Part shown: positions 5,516 through 13,220 of the stretch, in pieces
How positions within the stretch are numbered: position 1 is the first letter of the stretch
How the letters are laid out: each line of letters starts with the position of its first letter
Origin: Candidatus Kaiserbacteria bacterium RIFCSPLOWO2_01_FULL_54_13
GTDB taxonomy: Bacteria; Patescibacteriota; Minisyncoccia; Phycocordibacterales; UBA2100
NCBI GenBank assembly: GCA_001781685.1
Contig: MFLZ01000042.1
Location: forward strand, 1 to 29,444
Length of the DNA stretch: 29,444 nucleotides
Direction: 5' to 3'
Translations under genes and position numbers: made by a program
Notes under the pieces: generated by a model
Told to the model about the DNA's origin: nothing
Databases searched by the model: none
What the model saw: only the letters and a program-made list of their open reading frames with translations

Positions 5516-6985
5516 ATGAAATCGGTTCATCTGCCTATACCTGCAGAAATAAAAAAACTATGCGACACGCTTCGAAAGAGCAGTTTCGAGGCGTACCTCG
5601 TCGGCGGGTGCGTACGCGACCTTCTCCTATCGCGCGAGCCGAAAGATTGGGATATTACTACAAACGCGAAGCCCGAGGAGATTCAGAAGCTGTTTGCAGA
5701 AACGTTCTACGAAAACAAATTCGGCACTGTTGGAGTCCTCACGGGCTCAGAAGATCCTCGCCTCAAGGTCGTCGAGATCACACCGTACCGCATAGAAGGA
5801 AAATACTCGGACGCGAGACGGCCCGACGAGGTCTTATTCAGCGACAAACTCGAGGACGACTTAGAGCGCCGCGATTTTACGATAAACGCAGTCGCATATG
5901 AACCAGCCACAGGCACGCTCGTCGACCTCCATGGAGGACAAGAAGACATCAAGAGACGCCTCATCTCTGCCGTGGGAAAGCCTGATGAACGCTTCAAAGA
6001 AGACGCTCTTCGCATGCTTCGCGCGGTGCGCCTCTCGGCCGAGCTCGAGTTTGCGATTGAGACAAACACAGCGAAAAGTATCTCTGAGGACGCTGCGCTC
6101 CTCAAGAAAATCTCCCGTGAGCGCGTGCGAGACGAATTTGTCCGCATCATCGAGAGCGAGCACCCGATGCAGGCTCTTTTCGTCGCACAAAAGTTGAAGC
6201 TCTTCGCTCACATCGTCCCCGAACTTGAAGAGGGAATTGACTGCGAGCAGAATCAGGCCCACGCGTACGATGTCTTTGAGCATTCACTGCGCGCGCTACA
6301 GCATGCTGCCGACAGGGGGTGGTCACTCGAGATCCGTCTCGCTGCGCTCTTGCACGATGTCGGAAAACCAAGCGCGAGGCGGTGGTCCGACGAGAAAAAG
6401 GATTGGACCTTCCACGGCCACGAGGTGATTGGCGCAAGAATCGCGAAAAAAATAATGACCGATCTTCGCATGCCCACTCACATGATCGAAACAGTCGTTT
6501 CTCTCATCCGCTGGCACATGTTTTTCTCCGACCCGGAGAAGATCACACTATCTGCAGTACGCCGCACTATTAGAAACGTCGGGCGCGAGCATATCAAAGA
6601 CCTCCTTTCACTTCGCATTTGCGATCGAATTGGCACAGGAAGACCAAAGGAACAGCCGTTCCGCCTGCGTAAGTATATGTCGATGGTCGACGAGGCGATG
6701 CGGGATCCGATTTCTGTTTCCATGCTCGCAATCAACGGAGCCCGCCTCATCGAGATGGGGGAGACGCCGGGACCGCGCTTTGGATGGATCCTCCATGCAC
6801 TTCTCGAAGAAGTCATCGACAACCCAAAGCGGAATACAAAGGAGTATCTTGAAAATCGCACTCGAGAACTCTCCAGGCTTCCTGAACATGAGTTAAAAAA
6901 GCTCGGCGAAGCCGGGAAGGATCGGAAAGTTGAGGAGGAAGAAACCGCTGTTGAGGAGCTAAGAAAGAAACACCACGTGTCGTAA
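5516..6985 (+). CDS. cca: CCA tRNA nucleotidyltransferase with HD domain, 489 aa
   Basis: The product adds or repairs the 3' CCA of tRNAs. Class II nucleotidyltransferase motifs are in order: LVGGCVRDLLLSREPKDWDITTNA (about 27-50, GG-x-VRD and the metal-binding DWD), the RRDFTINAVAYEP motif, and RFKEDALRMLRAVRLSAELEF, which is ERhhhDxxRMLRAhR-like. An HD domain with RLAALLHDVGKPSAR follows. This arrangement is common in bacterial Cca/PcnB-like enzymes. CCA addition is favoured over poly(A) addition because none of the four tRNA genes in this window encodes CCA. The frame stays open upstream to 5312, but that would cross both tRNA genes. The promoter at 5504-5509 fixes the start at 5516. Confidence 0.93.
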   Translation: MKSVHLPIPAEIKKLCDTLRKSSFEAYLVGGCVRDLLLSREPKDWDITTNAKPEEIQKLFAETFYENKFGTVGVLTGSEDPRLKVVEITPYRIEGKYSDARRPDEVLFSDKLEDDLERRDFTINAVAYEPATGTLVDLHGGQEDIKRRLISAVGKPDERFKEDALRMLRAVRLSAELEFAIETNTAKSISEDAALLKKISRERVRDEFVRIIESEHPMQALFVAQKLKLFAHIVPELEEGIDCEQNQAHAYDVFEHSLRALQHAADRGWSLEIRLAALLHDVGKPSARRWSDEKKDWTFHGHEVIGARIAKKIMTDLRMPTHMIETVVSLIRWHMFFSDPEKITLSAVRRTIRNVGREHIKDLLSLRICDRIGTGRPKEQPFRLRKYMSMVDEAMRDPISVSMLAINGARLIEMGETPGPRFGWILHALLEEVIDNPKRNTKEYLENRTRELSRLPEHELKKLGEAGKDRKVEEEETAVEELRKKHHVS

Positions 6986-7006
6986 CCCTTAAGCAAGCAA
7001 AAAGAG

Positions 7007-7022
7007 GAGGAACATGTTCCTC
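7007..7022. repeat. 16-bp perfect palindrome after cca
   Basis: GAGGAACATGTTCCTC is fully self-complementary and lies 21 bases after the cca stop. No T tract follows. It could be a weak processing or termination hairpin. Confidence 0.4.
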
Positions 7023-7073
7023 TGAAGAGCCTCGTAGAGGTGCGTCTGTACTCCAATCAAGACAAAACACTGA

Positions 7074-7192
7074 CGTTGCGAGGGTGTATGTGCTTTTGAG
7101 GGTCTCCGCGCAGTCCGCGAAGGCGGACGAGCGGGAGCGTCACGCGAGCACGCGGGAACGCGACCCGAAAAAGCATATGCATCCGAGCAACG
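7074..7192 (+). ncRNA. Candidate structured RNA: three-way junction closed by a 31-bp helix
   Basis: Bases 7074-7104 and 7162-7192 can form a 31-position helix with 27 pairs. Three of the pairs are G-U wobbles that work only on the plus strand. The four unpaired positions form two tandem G-A/G-A steps (7080-7081 with 7185-7186; 7098-7099 with 7167-7168), the known sheared-GA motif of structured RNAs. Inside are two hairpins: GTCCGC-gaag-GCGGAC (7113-7128, extended by CTCC...GGAG) and GCGT...ACGC with GCG-agca-CGC (7137-7161). More pairings continue downstream to about 7440. No match to RNase P, tmRNA, SRP RNA or 5S rRNA signatures was seen. The promoter is not clear. Confidence 0.5.
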
Positions 7193-7584
7193 ACAAGAAA
7201 ACCAAAAGGCCGCCCCCACGAGAGGTACGCGTCACTATCTATGTGGACGTGTACCCAGCCGTAGGAACGGCCTCGATGTTTCGCGCTTTATTTCAGGGTC
7301 AAGCGTTGCGGTACGTAATTCCTAATTTTTGGGACGCTATGCGTCGCCTTGTTAATGGAGTGTACCGGCTTTATACCCTGGGCATGAGCTGCCCTCTTGC
7401 TGTTTCTCTCGTCGCAAGAACATGATCCCTGCGGCGGAGCAACAAGATGAAAGAACATTAGCGCAAAACTATTAGGATACAGAGTCAAGCCCTGATCCCT
7501 GTCCATTAGGATACACGCCTCAAGGACACTGTAAAGGACGGTCTGTGGATATCCCAAACTTCCGGAATTGGCTGCAAAAACGGC
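7193..7584 (+). other. Downstream non-coding stretch with further pairings and short direct repeats
   Basis: The full gap without a supported protein gene is 6986-7584. Beyond the three-way junction, GGCCG/CGGCC encloses GGTACGCGTCAC-tatctat-GTGGACGTGTACC (about 7223-7262). CAGGGT and ACCCTG (about 7297-7302 and 7376-7381) enclose GCGGTAC/GTACCGGC and the hairpin GACGC-tat-GCGTC. GGGCA-tgagc-TGCCC follows. The word ATTAGGATACA occurs twice (7471-7481 and 7505-7515). An open frame from 7177 to 7425 (82 codons) overlaps all of this and is not convincing as a protein. Confidence 0.35.
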
Positions 7585-8385
7585 TCAAATGCTCACTTCT
7601 AAAGATATTGGACAGTGATCGGAGCCATGCACGTCCGCGTGAATCTTCGCGGAGCGAACACTCGGGGCAAGAGCACCGCTCACGAAGAAATAGTCGATCC
7701 TCCAGCCAATGTTGCGGGCACGGGCGTTCGAAAAATTGGTCCACCATGTGTAATGTCCTTTACCGCGCGTGAGGATCCGGAACGTATCGACAAACCCCGC
7801 TTCTACTAGCGCATCGATGCCCTCGCGCTCCTCTTTGGTGAAGCCCTTACGCCCATCGTTTTCCTCCGGGCGTGCAAGATCGTCCGGTGTATGCGCAACA
7901 TTGAGGTCGCCGCAGAGAATGACAGGTTTTCGCTTCTCTAGTTGTTTCATGTATGAGAGAAATGCTGGGTCCCAATGCTTATGCCGCAGATCGAGTCGGC
8001 TTAAATCGTCCTTTGCGTTCGGCGTATACACCGTCACGACATACAAATCGTCAAATTCTGCAGCGATTACGCGACCCTCCTTGTTCGGATCACCATAGCC
8101 ATCTCCGGCGAGCTTGAATCGTTTCACGATATCTTCCGGCAAACCCAGAAGAACCGCGTGTGGCTTCTGTTTGGTGAATATGGCGGTGCCGCTGTAGCCT
8201 TTGCGGGCAGAAGAGGAGTTCCAGTATTCCTCATAATCCGGCAGGTCCACCTCGGACTGATGCTCCTCTGCTTTCGTCTCCTGAAAGCACGCAATATCCG
8301 GTTTCATCTTTTCGAGAAACGGCACAAGCATCGCTTTTTTGTGGATGCTGCGTATCCCATTCACATTCCATGAAATCAGGTTCAC
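7585..8385 (-). CDS. xth: Exodeoxyribonuclease III (AP endonuclease), 266 aa
   Basis: This is an Xth/ExoA-type enzyme of base-excision repair. It cuts at abasic sites and has 3' exonuclease and phosphodiesterase activity. Family motifs are complete: SWNVNGIRS at the N-terminus, ACFQETKAEE (metal-binding Glu), VVTVYTPNA, CGDLNVAHTPDDL (Asp/Asn), WTNFSNARARNIGWRIDYFFVS and the final SDHCPISLEV (Asp-His). The length of 266 is normal. The start codon is GTG at 8385-8383, placed by an extended -10 (TG-c-TACTCT) exactly six bases upstream. It is a separate unit downstream of the xerC/proC-like pair. Confidence 0.95.
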   Translation of the reverse strand: MNLISWNVNGIRSIHKKAMLVPFLEKMKPDIACFQETKAEEHQSEVDLPDYEEYWNSSSARKGYSGTAIFTKQKPHAVLLGLPEDIVKRFKLAGDGYGDPNKEGRVIAAEFDDLYVVTVYTPNAKDDLSRLDLRHKHWDPAFLSYMKQLEKRKPVILCGDLNVAHTPDDLARPEENDGRKGFTKEEREGIDALVEAGFVDTFRILTRGKGHYTWWTNFSNARARNIGWRIDYFFVSGALAPSVRSAKIHADVHGSDHCPISLEVSI

Positions 8386-8391
8386 CCCAAA

Positions 8392-8400
8392 AGAGTAGCA
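8392..8400 (-). promoter_or_regulatory. Extended -10 promoter of xth
   Basis: On the minus strand, TG-c-TACTCT is followed by six bases and the GTG start at 8385, a leaderless arrangement with a GTG codon. Confidence 0.6.
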
Positions 8401-8436
8401 CGCCGTTTCACGAAAATATCTTTCGGGAACGTGCGA

Positions 8437-9264
8437 CTATACTTTTTTCAATGTTGCGCGGGCTTCCCGTTCAATAATCTCATTAACTCCAACAAAAAGA
8501 TCAGCAGGCTCAATCTTCGGATCAAGCCTCAGAGCATCGCGGAAGCGCACACTAATTCCACCCGGCGTTGCGAACTCTTTAAGTGAACCAACTGGATCCG
8601 GCCCTGCCTCGAGGTTGCCGAGTGACGCAGGATCACATTCGAAGCCTTTTTGCGCCGCGATGAACTTGATATGAGGCACGGCGCTTTTCAATTCTCCGGT
8701 ACGCTCCAAGAGCACCGAGACAAAAAGCTGACTAAGAAGAAGTGTGAATTTATCGAGAGTGCCGTCACCGGCTAACTGCGTCGGCTTCCTCCGCGTCAAA
8801 TTATTGAACACGAATTGATATCCCTCCTTCGAGAAACCCTCGCCGAGCACGTATGCCGATATGTTCCACCATGGATCAGCCATCATGCGGGCCGTTGGCC
8901 GGTGCGCGAGCGAAGCGATCCCTCCTACCGATACGTCGACGAGCGGTGAGCTATTGGCGGCGAACGAAAGTATCTGTGCGCTCGGATTCAGCCGTCTTTG
9001 CATCCTATCGAGCGTTTCCAGCACCTGCGCCGGTCGAACTGTGAGCACGACCATATCAGAATTGAACGCCGCTTCAGCATTGCGCTCCCGCTCCGTTACG
9101 GGATCGAGCGCGACGCCAGCAGGCTTGATCTCGGAGAGGCGTGCCATGAGCTTGCTCCCGAAGTGGCCCTGTGCTCCAAAGACAGCGATTCTTCTTTCGG
9201 CTATCCGCTCCATCCCGTCGAGAGAGTTTCTTGGGACTCCTTTGACTTCGCGTGATTCCCTCAT
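8437..9264 (-). CDS. NAD(P)-binding reductase resembling pyrroline-5-carboxylate reductase, 275 aa
   Basis: The N-terminal half is a Rossmann domain (RRIAVFGAQGHFGSKLMARL) with the ProC-like run DMVVLTVRPAQVLETLDRMQRRLNPSAQILSFAAN. The C-terminal half has helices and the motif EFATPGGISVRFRDAL, corresponding to the TSPGGTT loop of the ProC dimer domain. ProC makes proline from pyrroline-5-carboxylate using NAD(P)H. Departures are GAQGHFG in place of GxGxMG and a diverged MMADPWWNISAYV where ProC has its MPNTP segment. The true substrate may therefore differ, and a prephenate-dehydrogenase-like role is an alternative. The start at 9264 lies one base after the xerC stop, so the two genes are probably co-translated; the frame remains open further upstream inside xerC. 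Confidence 0.65.
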   Translation of the reverse strand: MRESREVKGVPRNSLDGMERIAERRIAVFGAQGHFGSKLMARLSEIKPAGVALDPVTERERNAEAAFNSDMVVLTVRPAQVLETLDRMQRRLNPSAQILSFAANSSPLVDVSVGGIASLAHRPTARMMADPWWNISAYVLGEGFSKEGYQFVFNNLTRRKPTQLAGDGTLDKFTLLLSQLFVSVLLERTGELKSAVPHIKFIAAQKGFECDPASLGNLEAGPDPVGSLKEFATPGGISVRFRDALRLDPKIEPADLFVGVNEIIEREARATLKKV

Positions 9265-9265
9265 A

Positions 9266-10180
9266 TCACCTTCTTCGTCTGCCGTGGAAGGCGCGGTGAA
9301 CTTCCCGCAAGTGTTTGTCGGTGACATGCGTGTAGATTTGCGTGGTTGCGATATTGGCGTGACCAAGAAGTGCTTGCACGCTTCGGAGGTCGGCGCCGCC
9401 CTCTAGAAGATCAGTCGCAAACGAATGGCGGATGACGTGCGGGGTGACCTTGCGTGTGATGCCTGATTTGATCGCATACTGCTTAACGATACGTTCAATA
9501 GAACGGGGAGTGAGCCGATCCGATCCGCCAGCTGGCGGATTTCCGCCACGCCCATAACTTACGAAAAGTGCCTCTCCCATGTCCTTGCGTTTTTTGAGAT
9601 ATTCAGCGACCGCCTTCTTCGCAGAAGGGGAGAGGAATACGACACGCACTTTGTCGCCCTTGCCGCGAATGGAGAACTCGTCACGCGAGAGATCGAGGTC
9701 GCTGTTCAACGAACAGAGTTCGGAGACACGCAAACCCGTAGAAAAAAGAAGCTCGAGCATTGCGCGATCGCGCAGAGCCGTGAGTGTATCGCCCGCGGGC
9801 GCGCGCATGAGACGATTCAACTCTTGCGTTGTGATGAGATCGAGGTCGCGGCTGCCAACCTTTGCCAATTCAATCCGCTCCGGCTGGAGCGACTCGATGT
9901 TCAGTTTCCTAAGATACTTCAGGAATGCGCGCAGTGCGATGAGATAGTAGTTTTGCGTCTTGAGTTTCAGATTGTGGGTCGTCCCCGGCTGGCGATTCAA
10001 ATGCAAGCGGAACTCTCGCACTTTCGGCTCCGTAATTTGCAGCGGCTTCGAGATCTTGGCAAAGCCTAAAAAGCGTGCGAGGTAGCGGTCGTAGTTTTCG
10101 ACAGTTTTCACACTTCGGCCTTTCTCGATTTCGAGATACTCGAGGAATTGTGTTTTGAGTGCTTTCAATTCCGATGCCAC
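9266..10180 (-). CDS. Tyrosine recombinase of the XerC/XerD family, 304 aa
   Basis: This site-specific recombinase type resolves chromosome dimers at dif; integrase roles also occur. A SAM-like N-terminal domain (about 5-100) precedes the catalytic domain with all key residues: Arg151 (STGLRVSEL), Lys174 (RGKGDKVR), His248 and Arg251 (PHVIRHSF), His274 (LGHANI) and the nucleophile Tyr283 (TTQIYTHV). The length is that of chromosomal Xer proteins, so it is probably the host recombinase rather than a phage integrase. Residues about 211-220 (RGGNPPAGGS) look like an insertion encoded by a perfect DNA palindrome at 9526-9543. The start is GTG 10180, placed by TAGAAT six bases upstream. It is followed by the ProC-like gene. 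Confidence 0.93.
   Translation of the reverse strand: MASELKALKTQFLEYLEIEKGRSVKTVENYDRYLARFLGFAKISKPLQITEPKVREFRLHLNRQPGTTHNLKLKTQNYYLIALRAFLKYLRKLNIESLQPERIELAKVGSRDLDLITTQELNRLMRAPAGDTLTALRDRAMLELLFSTGLRVSELCSLNSDLDLSRDEFSIRGKGDKVRVVFLSPSAKKAVAEYLKKRKDMGEALFVSYGRGGNPPAGGSDRLTPRSIERIVKQYAIKSGITRKVTPHVIRHSFATDLLEGGADLRSVQALLGHANIATTQIYTHVTDKHLREVHRAFHGRRRR
9526..9543. repeat. Palindromic mini-repeat inside the Xer gene
   Basis: ATCCGCCAGCTGGCGGAT is a perfect 18-base palindrome lying in frame within the recombinase gene. It encodes NPPAGGSD in a loop just before the conserved RLTPRSIERIVK. Confidence 0.6.
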
Positions 10181-10186
10181 GTCTCA

Positions 10187-10192
10187 ATTCTA
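10187..10192 (-). promoter_or_regulatory. -10 hexamer of the Xer gene
   Basis: TAGAAT on the minus strand is followed by six bases and the GTG start at 10180. Confidence 0.55.
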
Positions 10193-10271
10193 CCGCATAC
10201 GTCGCACAACATCGGTTGTTCCAACGCTAAAGCGTCGGAAAACCTGACGATATTGTGCAACGCGCGCGTCG

Positions 10272-10333
10272 TACAATATCCTCATTGACAGAAACACTCC
10301 CTTAAAGAAGAGTGATGCGAGTAAGAGGAGGGG
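10272..10333 (+). promoter_or_regulatory. Promoter and Shine-Dalgarno leader of the 136-aa membrane protein
   Basis: TACAAT (10272-10277) precedes a leader of about 55 bases. AGGAGG at 10326-10331 lies nine bases before the ATG. This contrasts with the leaderless starts of the housekeeping genes. Confidence 0.5.
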
Positions 10334-10340
10334 CCTGCCA

Positions 10341-10751
10341 ATGAGGATTCGACAAAGTCTCGGCGACGCTCTCTTTGGAGGAACTGTCGCAACACTTATG
10401 CATGCGGCTCTGATGCCGCCGTCATCGCCTTCTTGGGAAGTCTTGCACATCCCTCCGTGGACTCTCTACTCAATAGGGTTCTTGTCCACGGTAGTGAGCA
10501 TTATGCTCACACGAAGCAACCAGCATACTTTCATCGCCGCAACGGGCAGCGCACTCGGAACGATGGCACTAACAGCCATCGGACTTATGTACCTGCTCGC
10601 CGCGACGTTTCCTGACATCCCGTGGGAAATCAGGAAGGAATTCGCGATGCTGCTGAGTATGCCTATGCTTTACGCGACGGGCATGGGTGTCGTTGCAGAG
10701 CGCATACTTCGGACTCTCCAAGAGTGGGCGGCCACAAGGAGACGAGAGTGA
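10341..10751 (+). CDS. Small multi-pass membrane protein, 136 aa
   Basis: I do not recognise a family. Four hydrophobic stretches are visible (about residues 10-25; 39-57, WTLYSIGFLSTVVSIMLT; 67-92, AATGSALGTMALTAIGLMYLLAA; and 103-122, FAMLLSMPMLYATGMGVVA) with a basic C-terminus (RTLQEWAATRRRE). The start has a strong Shine-Dalgarno site and a leader. The gene is followed by a 12-bp GC-rich hairpin (10754-10795) whose sequence recurs after the 227-aa membrane protein at 15706. It stands alone between divergent xerC and the convergent lamin-tail gene, so it looks like a self-contained expression unit. Confidence 0.65.
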   Translation: MRIRQSLGDALFGGTVATLMHAALMPPSSPSWEVLHIPPWTLYSIGFLSTVVSIMLTRSNQHTFIAATGSALGTMALTAIGLMYLLAATFPDIPWEIRKEFAMLLSMPMLYATGMGVVAERILRTLQEWAATRRRE

Positions 10752-10753
10752 GA

Positions 10754-10795
10754 CGGCGCGCGGGGTTGGATTCCTCGCGCGCCGCAACTATTTTT
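10754..10795 (+). terminator. Hairpin element, copy 1 of a 40-base repeat, after the 136-aa gene
   Basis: CGGCGCGCGGGG pairs with CCTCGCGCGCCG through 12 positions (one G-U) around the loop TTGGATT, followed by CAACTATTTTT. Bases 10754-10793 match 15724-15763 at 36 of 40 positions. The stem-loop looks like a tRNA T arm plus acceptor strand. Confidence 0.65.
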
Positions 10796-10804
10796 GAACG
10801 TGTG

Positions 10805-12358
10805 TTACGATCCCGGCGAAGGCGTTGGGTCGGCAACCCAATCCGCCGCGGTGTTGGTGTCGGTCGTAGGACTCGTGCGCGTGATTGAGTTGCCATCGGG
10901 GGCTAGTGTTACAGAAGGATCAAATGCACTTGTATCAGTGCCCCAGCTCACAGAATCAACTTCTTCGCCACCTGGACCCTTGAGAACAACCCTATCTCCT
11001 CCATTGGCAAGCCCATTGCCAATGTTCGTCGCAAGGACAACCGTCATCGCTCCCGGCGGAATCGTCCAGAAAGATTCTGTGGTAGTCGCGCCAAAGACGA
11101 CAAGGTACGTATTTGGAGCCAGAAAGATGCCAACAGGAATCGCGTCTAATGAAGTTGTGGCGTTATCGTTCAGCGTAAAACCACTCAAGTTCATCGTTGC
11201 GGCCGTGCCGTTATATATCTCTACCCATTCGTTCGCGGGTTCAGAGCCCTGAGGATCTCCCTCGGCATTCGAAAGATCGTACAGAACTTCTGTGATGAGA
11301 AGTTTACCTTCTACCACCACGTGGTTGTCATCGTTCGTGACAGTGCAAGTCTTATTCTCGCCGGCTGCAAGAGTGATGGAGCCGTCGGCCGCGCAATCAT
11401 CACCCCAGTCAGACGCCGTGTAGCCAGCTAACGTCGTCTCGGACGCGGTGTGGGGACCGACAGAGACAGTCTGCGCAACGCCCCATGGCACATTGCTTCC
11501 ATCTATCCGAGCTTGGAAGTCAGTCGTTGTCGCTACTCCCTCATCGTCATTCGTGACCGTTTTCATGAGCGTAAGCGTGGGAAGTTTTGCATTCGTGATA
11601 GTGCATGTTTCTGCCTCGCCAATCCCAATCTCAACGTCCTCGCAGGTACTGCTCACTTGCGCCCAGCCGTCGGGCACTGCCTCTTCTACCGAGTACGTGC
11701 CCGCCGTAACTTCATACTCTTTGTTCGCTGCGTCTGTCACGACGCCTGCGCCGCCGCCAGTGATAGTGCCGGTGCCGGAAGCAAGAATACTGAACTCTCT
11801 CACGCTTCCACTAGGCTGCGTCAACTTATCGACAACGAGCCGACCCGACAAATCGTCGTTGGTGATCGTACAAGTCTTGTTCTCGCCACCCGCGAGAGTG
11901 ATTGTGCCGTCTTCATCACAGTCGCCGCCCCAGTCAGACGCCGTGTAGCCGGGAAGCGCGGTCTCAGAAGCAGTGTGTGCTCCAGCCGAGACTGTTTGTG
12001 CCACACCCCACGGAACGTTCGCGCCGTCGATTTTTGCCTGAAAGTTCGTCGTCGTTGCGGTTCCACCGTCATCATTGACGACAACCTTCCAAAGCGTGAG
12101 CGTCGCCGCAAGAGGCGGGGGAGGCGCGCATCGAGAAGGATCGACGAGTATCACGCGATTCCCGCGGGCTTCTTGGACCTGACACAGCCGCTCTATGATC
12201 GAACGGAAAATTCTTGTCCCAAATGCTTCGCTTTGACCCTCATCAAAGCCAAAACCCGGCAACGACGCGGCCAGAGCAAGAGCCGGAACTGCTACCAAAA
12301 ACGAAACAGACGCCGTCGCTATCGCAAGGCGCCAGACTTTTCGTGCATTATGTTCCAT
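10805..12358 (-). CDS. Secreted surface protein with prealbumin-like repeats and a lamin-tail domain, 517 aa
   Basis: A signal peptide (KVWRLAIATASVSFLVAVPALALA, about residues 7-30) is followed by a short variable region. Three repeats of about 80-90 residues come next. The first and third are nearly alike (LTLWK/MK-x-V-x-NDD...ANVPWGVAQTVS...GYTASDWG-x-DC...TITL...GENKTCT-x-TNDD); the middle one (GRLVVDKLTQPSGS...CTITNAKL) is related but diverged. These resemble prealbumin-like/SpaA-type surface repeats. The C-terminal 150 residues form a lamin-tail domain (KLLITEVLYDLSN...NEWVEIYNGTAATMNLSGFTLND...DRVVLKGPGGEEVDSVSWG). Lamin-tail domains are common in CPR exported proteins, with unknown ligand. 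No sorting motif or C-terminal helix is seen. The start at 12358 was chosen because the signal peptide begins there; the open frame upstream overlaps the divergent DUF5674-like gene. Confidence 0.8.
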   Translation of the reverse strand: MEHNARKVWRLAIATASVSFLVAVPALALAASLPGFGFDEGQSEAFGTRIFRSIIERLCQVQEARGNRVILVDPSRCAPPPPLAATLTLWKVVVNDDGGTATTTNFQAKIDGANVPWGVAQTVSAGAHTASETALPGYTASDWGGDCDEDGTITLAGGENKTCTITNDDLSGRLVVDKLTQPSGSVREFSILASGTGTITGGGAGVVTDAANKEYEVTAGTYSVEEAVPDGWAQVSSTCEDVEIGIGEAETCTITNAKLPTLTLMKTVTNDDEGVATTTDFQARIDGSNVPWGVAQTVSVGPHTASETTLAGYTASDWGDDCAADGSITLAAGENKTCTVTNDDNHVVVEGKLLITEVLYDLSNAEGDPQGSEPANEWVEIYNGTAATMNLSGFTLNDNATTSLDAIPVGIFLAPNTYLVVFGATTTESFWTIPPGAMTVVLATNIGNGLANGGDRVVLKGPGGEEVDSVSWGTDTSAFDPSVTLAPDGNSITRTSPTTDTNTAADWVADPTPSPGS

Positions 12359-12499
12359 ATAAAAACAACTTATGCACGTGCGCATCCACGTGCGGGCCAT
12401 TAATGCGCACGTTGTAACTGTACCTCCCGCGCACAAGGAGACAACGAGTGCCTCTGTGTATAACGTGTACGCAGGCCAAAGTGGTATCATGTGCAACCT

Positions 12500-12853
12500 A
12501 TGGGCATCCGCATCGTCAAAGACCGGATCTCGAGGAACGAGCTTCGGGAAATCGCGAATGAGCGGTTTGGTGATTTGGTCAAATCTGCTATCGACGTACG
12601 GCAGGAAATTCTTGCACTCGGCGCAGAACTGCACGCTGACGCTGAGACAGCGCTCATCGAAAGGGAGGGGTCGCGTCGTGAAGACGTATGGGGCATAAAT
12701 CTCTACCCGGCCGAAACGGGAGACGCTTTCGTCGAGTTCGATTCGGTCATCAACCTCAAGCCGGCATTCGGTAATCGCACGCGTGGCGTCGACGATGAGA
12801 CTATTCGCGAGAAAATTCGGGACATAATCCATCGTATAGTGAGAGAAGATTAG
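12500..12853 (+). CDS. DUF5674-like conserved protein, 117 aa
   Basis: MGIRIVKDRISRNELREIANERFGDLVKSAIDVRQEILALGAELHADAETALI...WGINLYPAETGDAFVEFDSVINLKPAFGNRTRGVDD matches what I remember of the DUF5674 family, which is frequent in CPR genomes and has no known function. It is a soluble, charged protein with no membrane segment. A TATCAT hexamer (12485-12490) nine bases upstream supports the ATG at 12500; an in-frame GTG at 12491 directly abuts the hexamer and is unlikely. The next gene begins one base after the stop, so the two probably act together. Confidence 0.75.
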   Translation: MGIRIVKDRISRNELREIANERFGDLVKSAIDVRQEILALGAELHADAETALIEREGSRREDVWGINLYPAETGDAFVEFDSVINLKPAFGNRTRGVDDETIREKIRDIIHRIVRED

Positions 12854-12854
12854 T

Positions 12855-13178
12855 ATGGCTTTTCAACATGCATCACTCGCGAACGGTCGATGGCGTACAC
12901 TGAGCCTCGCGGAGCAGTTGGGAAACATCGGGAGTGAGGTTCATCGAGCACGCCTTGCGCAACACACGAATGAGCAACGCTTTCTCGCTGCACGAGATCG
13001 AGCACTCGAGCTTTTCGAACTGACGCTTGCGGATCCTCGCTGGAAGGGGAGGCTTCGAGAGATCGCACGCGTGCTCGAAGTATTCTGCGATGCCGTTACC
13101 GGTGGAAAAGAGTACGATAGTTCGCTCGAAAGTCTCGAAAAATACTTCGACCACTTCGCTCTTGCCGCGAGAAAGTAA
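12855..13178 (+). CDS. Conserved hypothetical partner of the DUF5674-like gene, 107 aa
   Basis: The gene starts one base after the preceding stop, so translation is likely coupled. The sequence (GRWRTLSLAEQLGNIGSEVHRARLAQH...RDRALELFELTLADPRWKGRLREIARVLEVFCDAV...YDSSLESLEKYFDHFALAAR) looks entirely helical, perhaps a helical bundle. I recall similar CPR hypothetical proteins with the SLAEQLGNIGSEV stretch but know no function. There is no signal peptide or catalytic motif. A perfect 20-base palindrome (13201-13220) follows the stop. Confidence 0.7.
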   Translation: MAFQHASLANGRWRTLSLAEQLGNIGSEVHRARLAQHTNEQRFLAARDRALELFELTLADPRWKGRLREIARVLEVFCDAVTGGKEYDSSLESLEKYFDHFALAARK

Positions 13179-13200
13179 TTACGTATCGCTCAGCTTGACG

Positions 13201-13220
13201 GCTAATTCGTACGAATTAGC
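13201..13220. repeat. 20-bp perfect palindrome
   Basis: GCTAATTCGTACGAATTAGC lies 22 bases after the 107-aa gene and about 140 bases before the homoserine dehydrogenase start. No T tract follows, so an operator-like dimer site is as likely as a terminator. Confidence 0.6.

Noticed and set aside
7177..7425. Open frame of 82 codons on the plus strand
   Set aside because: It overlaps the structured RNA candidate, has mixed codon use, low-complexity Lys/Pro/Arg start and no recognisable domain or start signal; coding cannot be excluded but is not supported.
7471..7515. ATTAGGATACA repeated with a 34-base offset as a CRISPR-like or iteron array
   Set aside because: Only two 11-base copies exist; there is no regular array.
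6986..7584. RNase P RNA, tmRNA, SRP RNA or rRNA
   Set aside because: None of the conserved core words of these RNAs was found on either strand here, so the structured RNA is left unnamed.
12359..12832. N-terminal extension of the lamin-tail protein
   Set aside because: It is antisense to the DUF5674-like gene, and the signal peptide begins at 12358.
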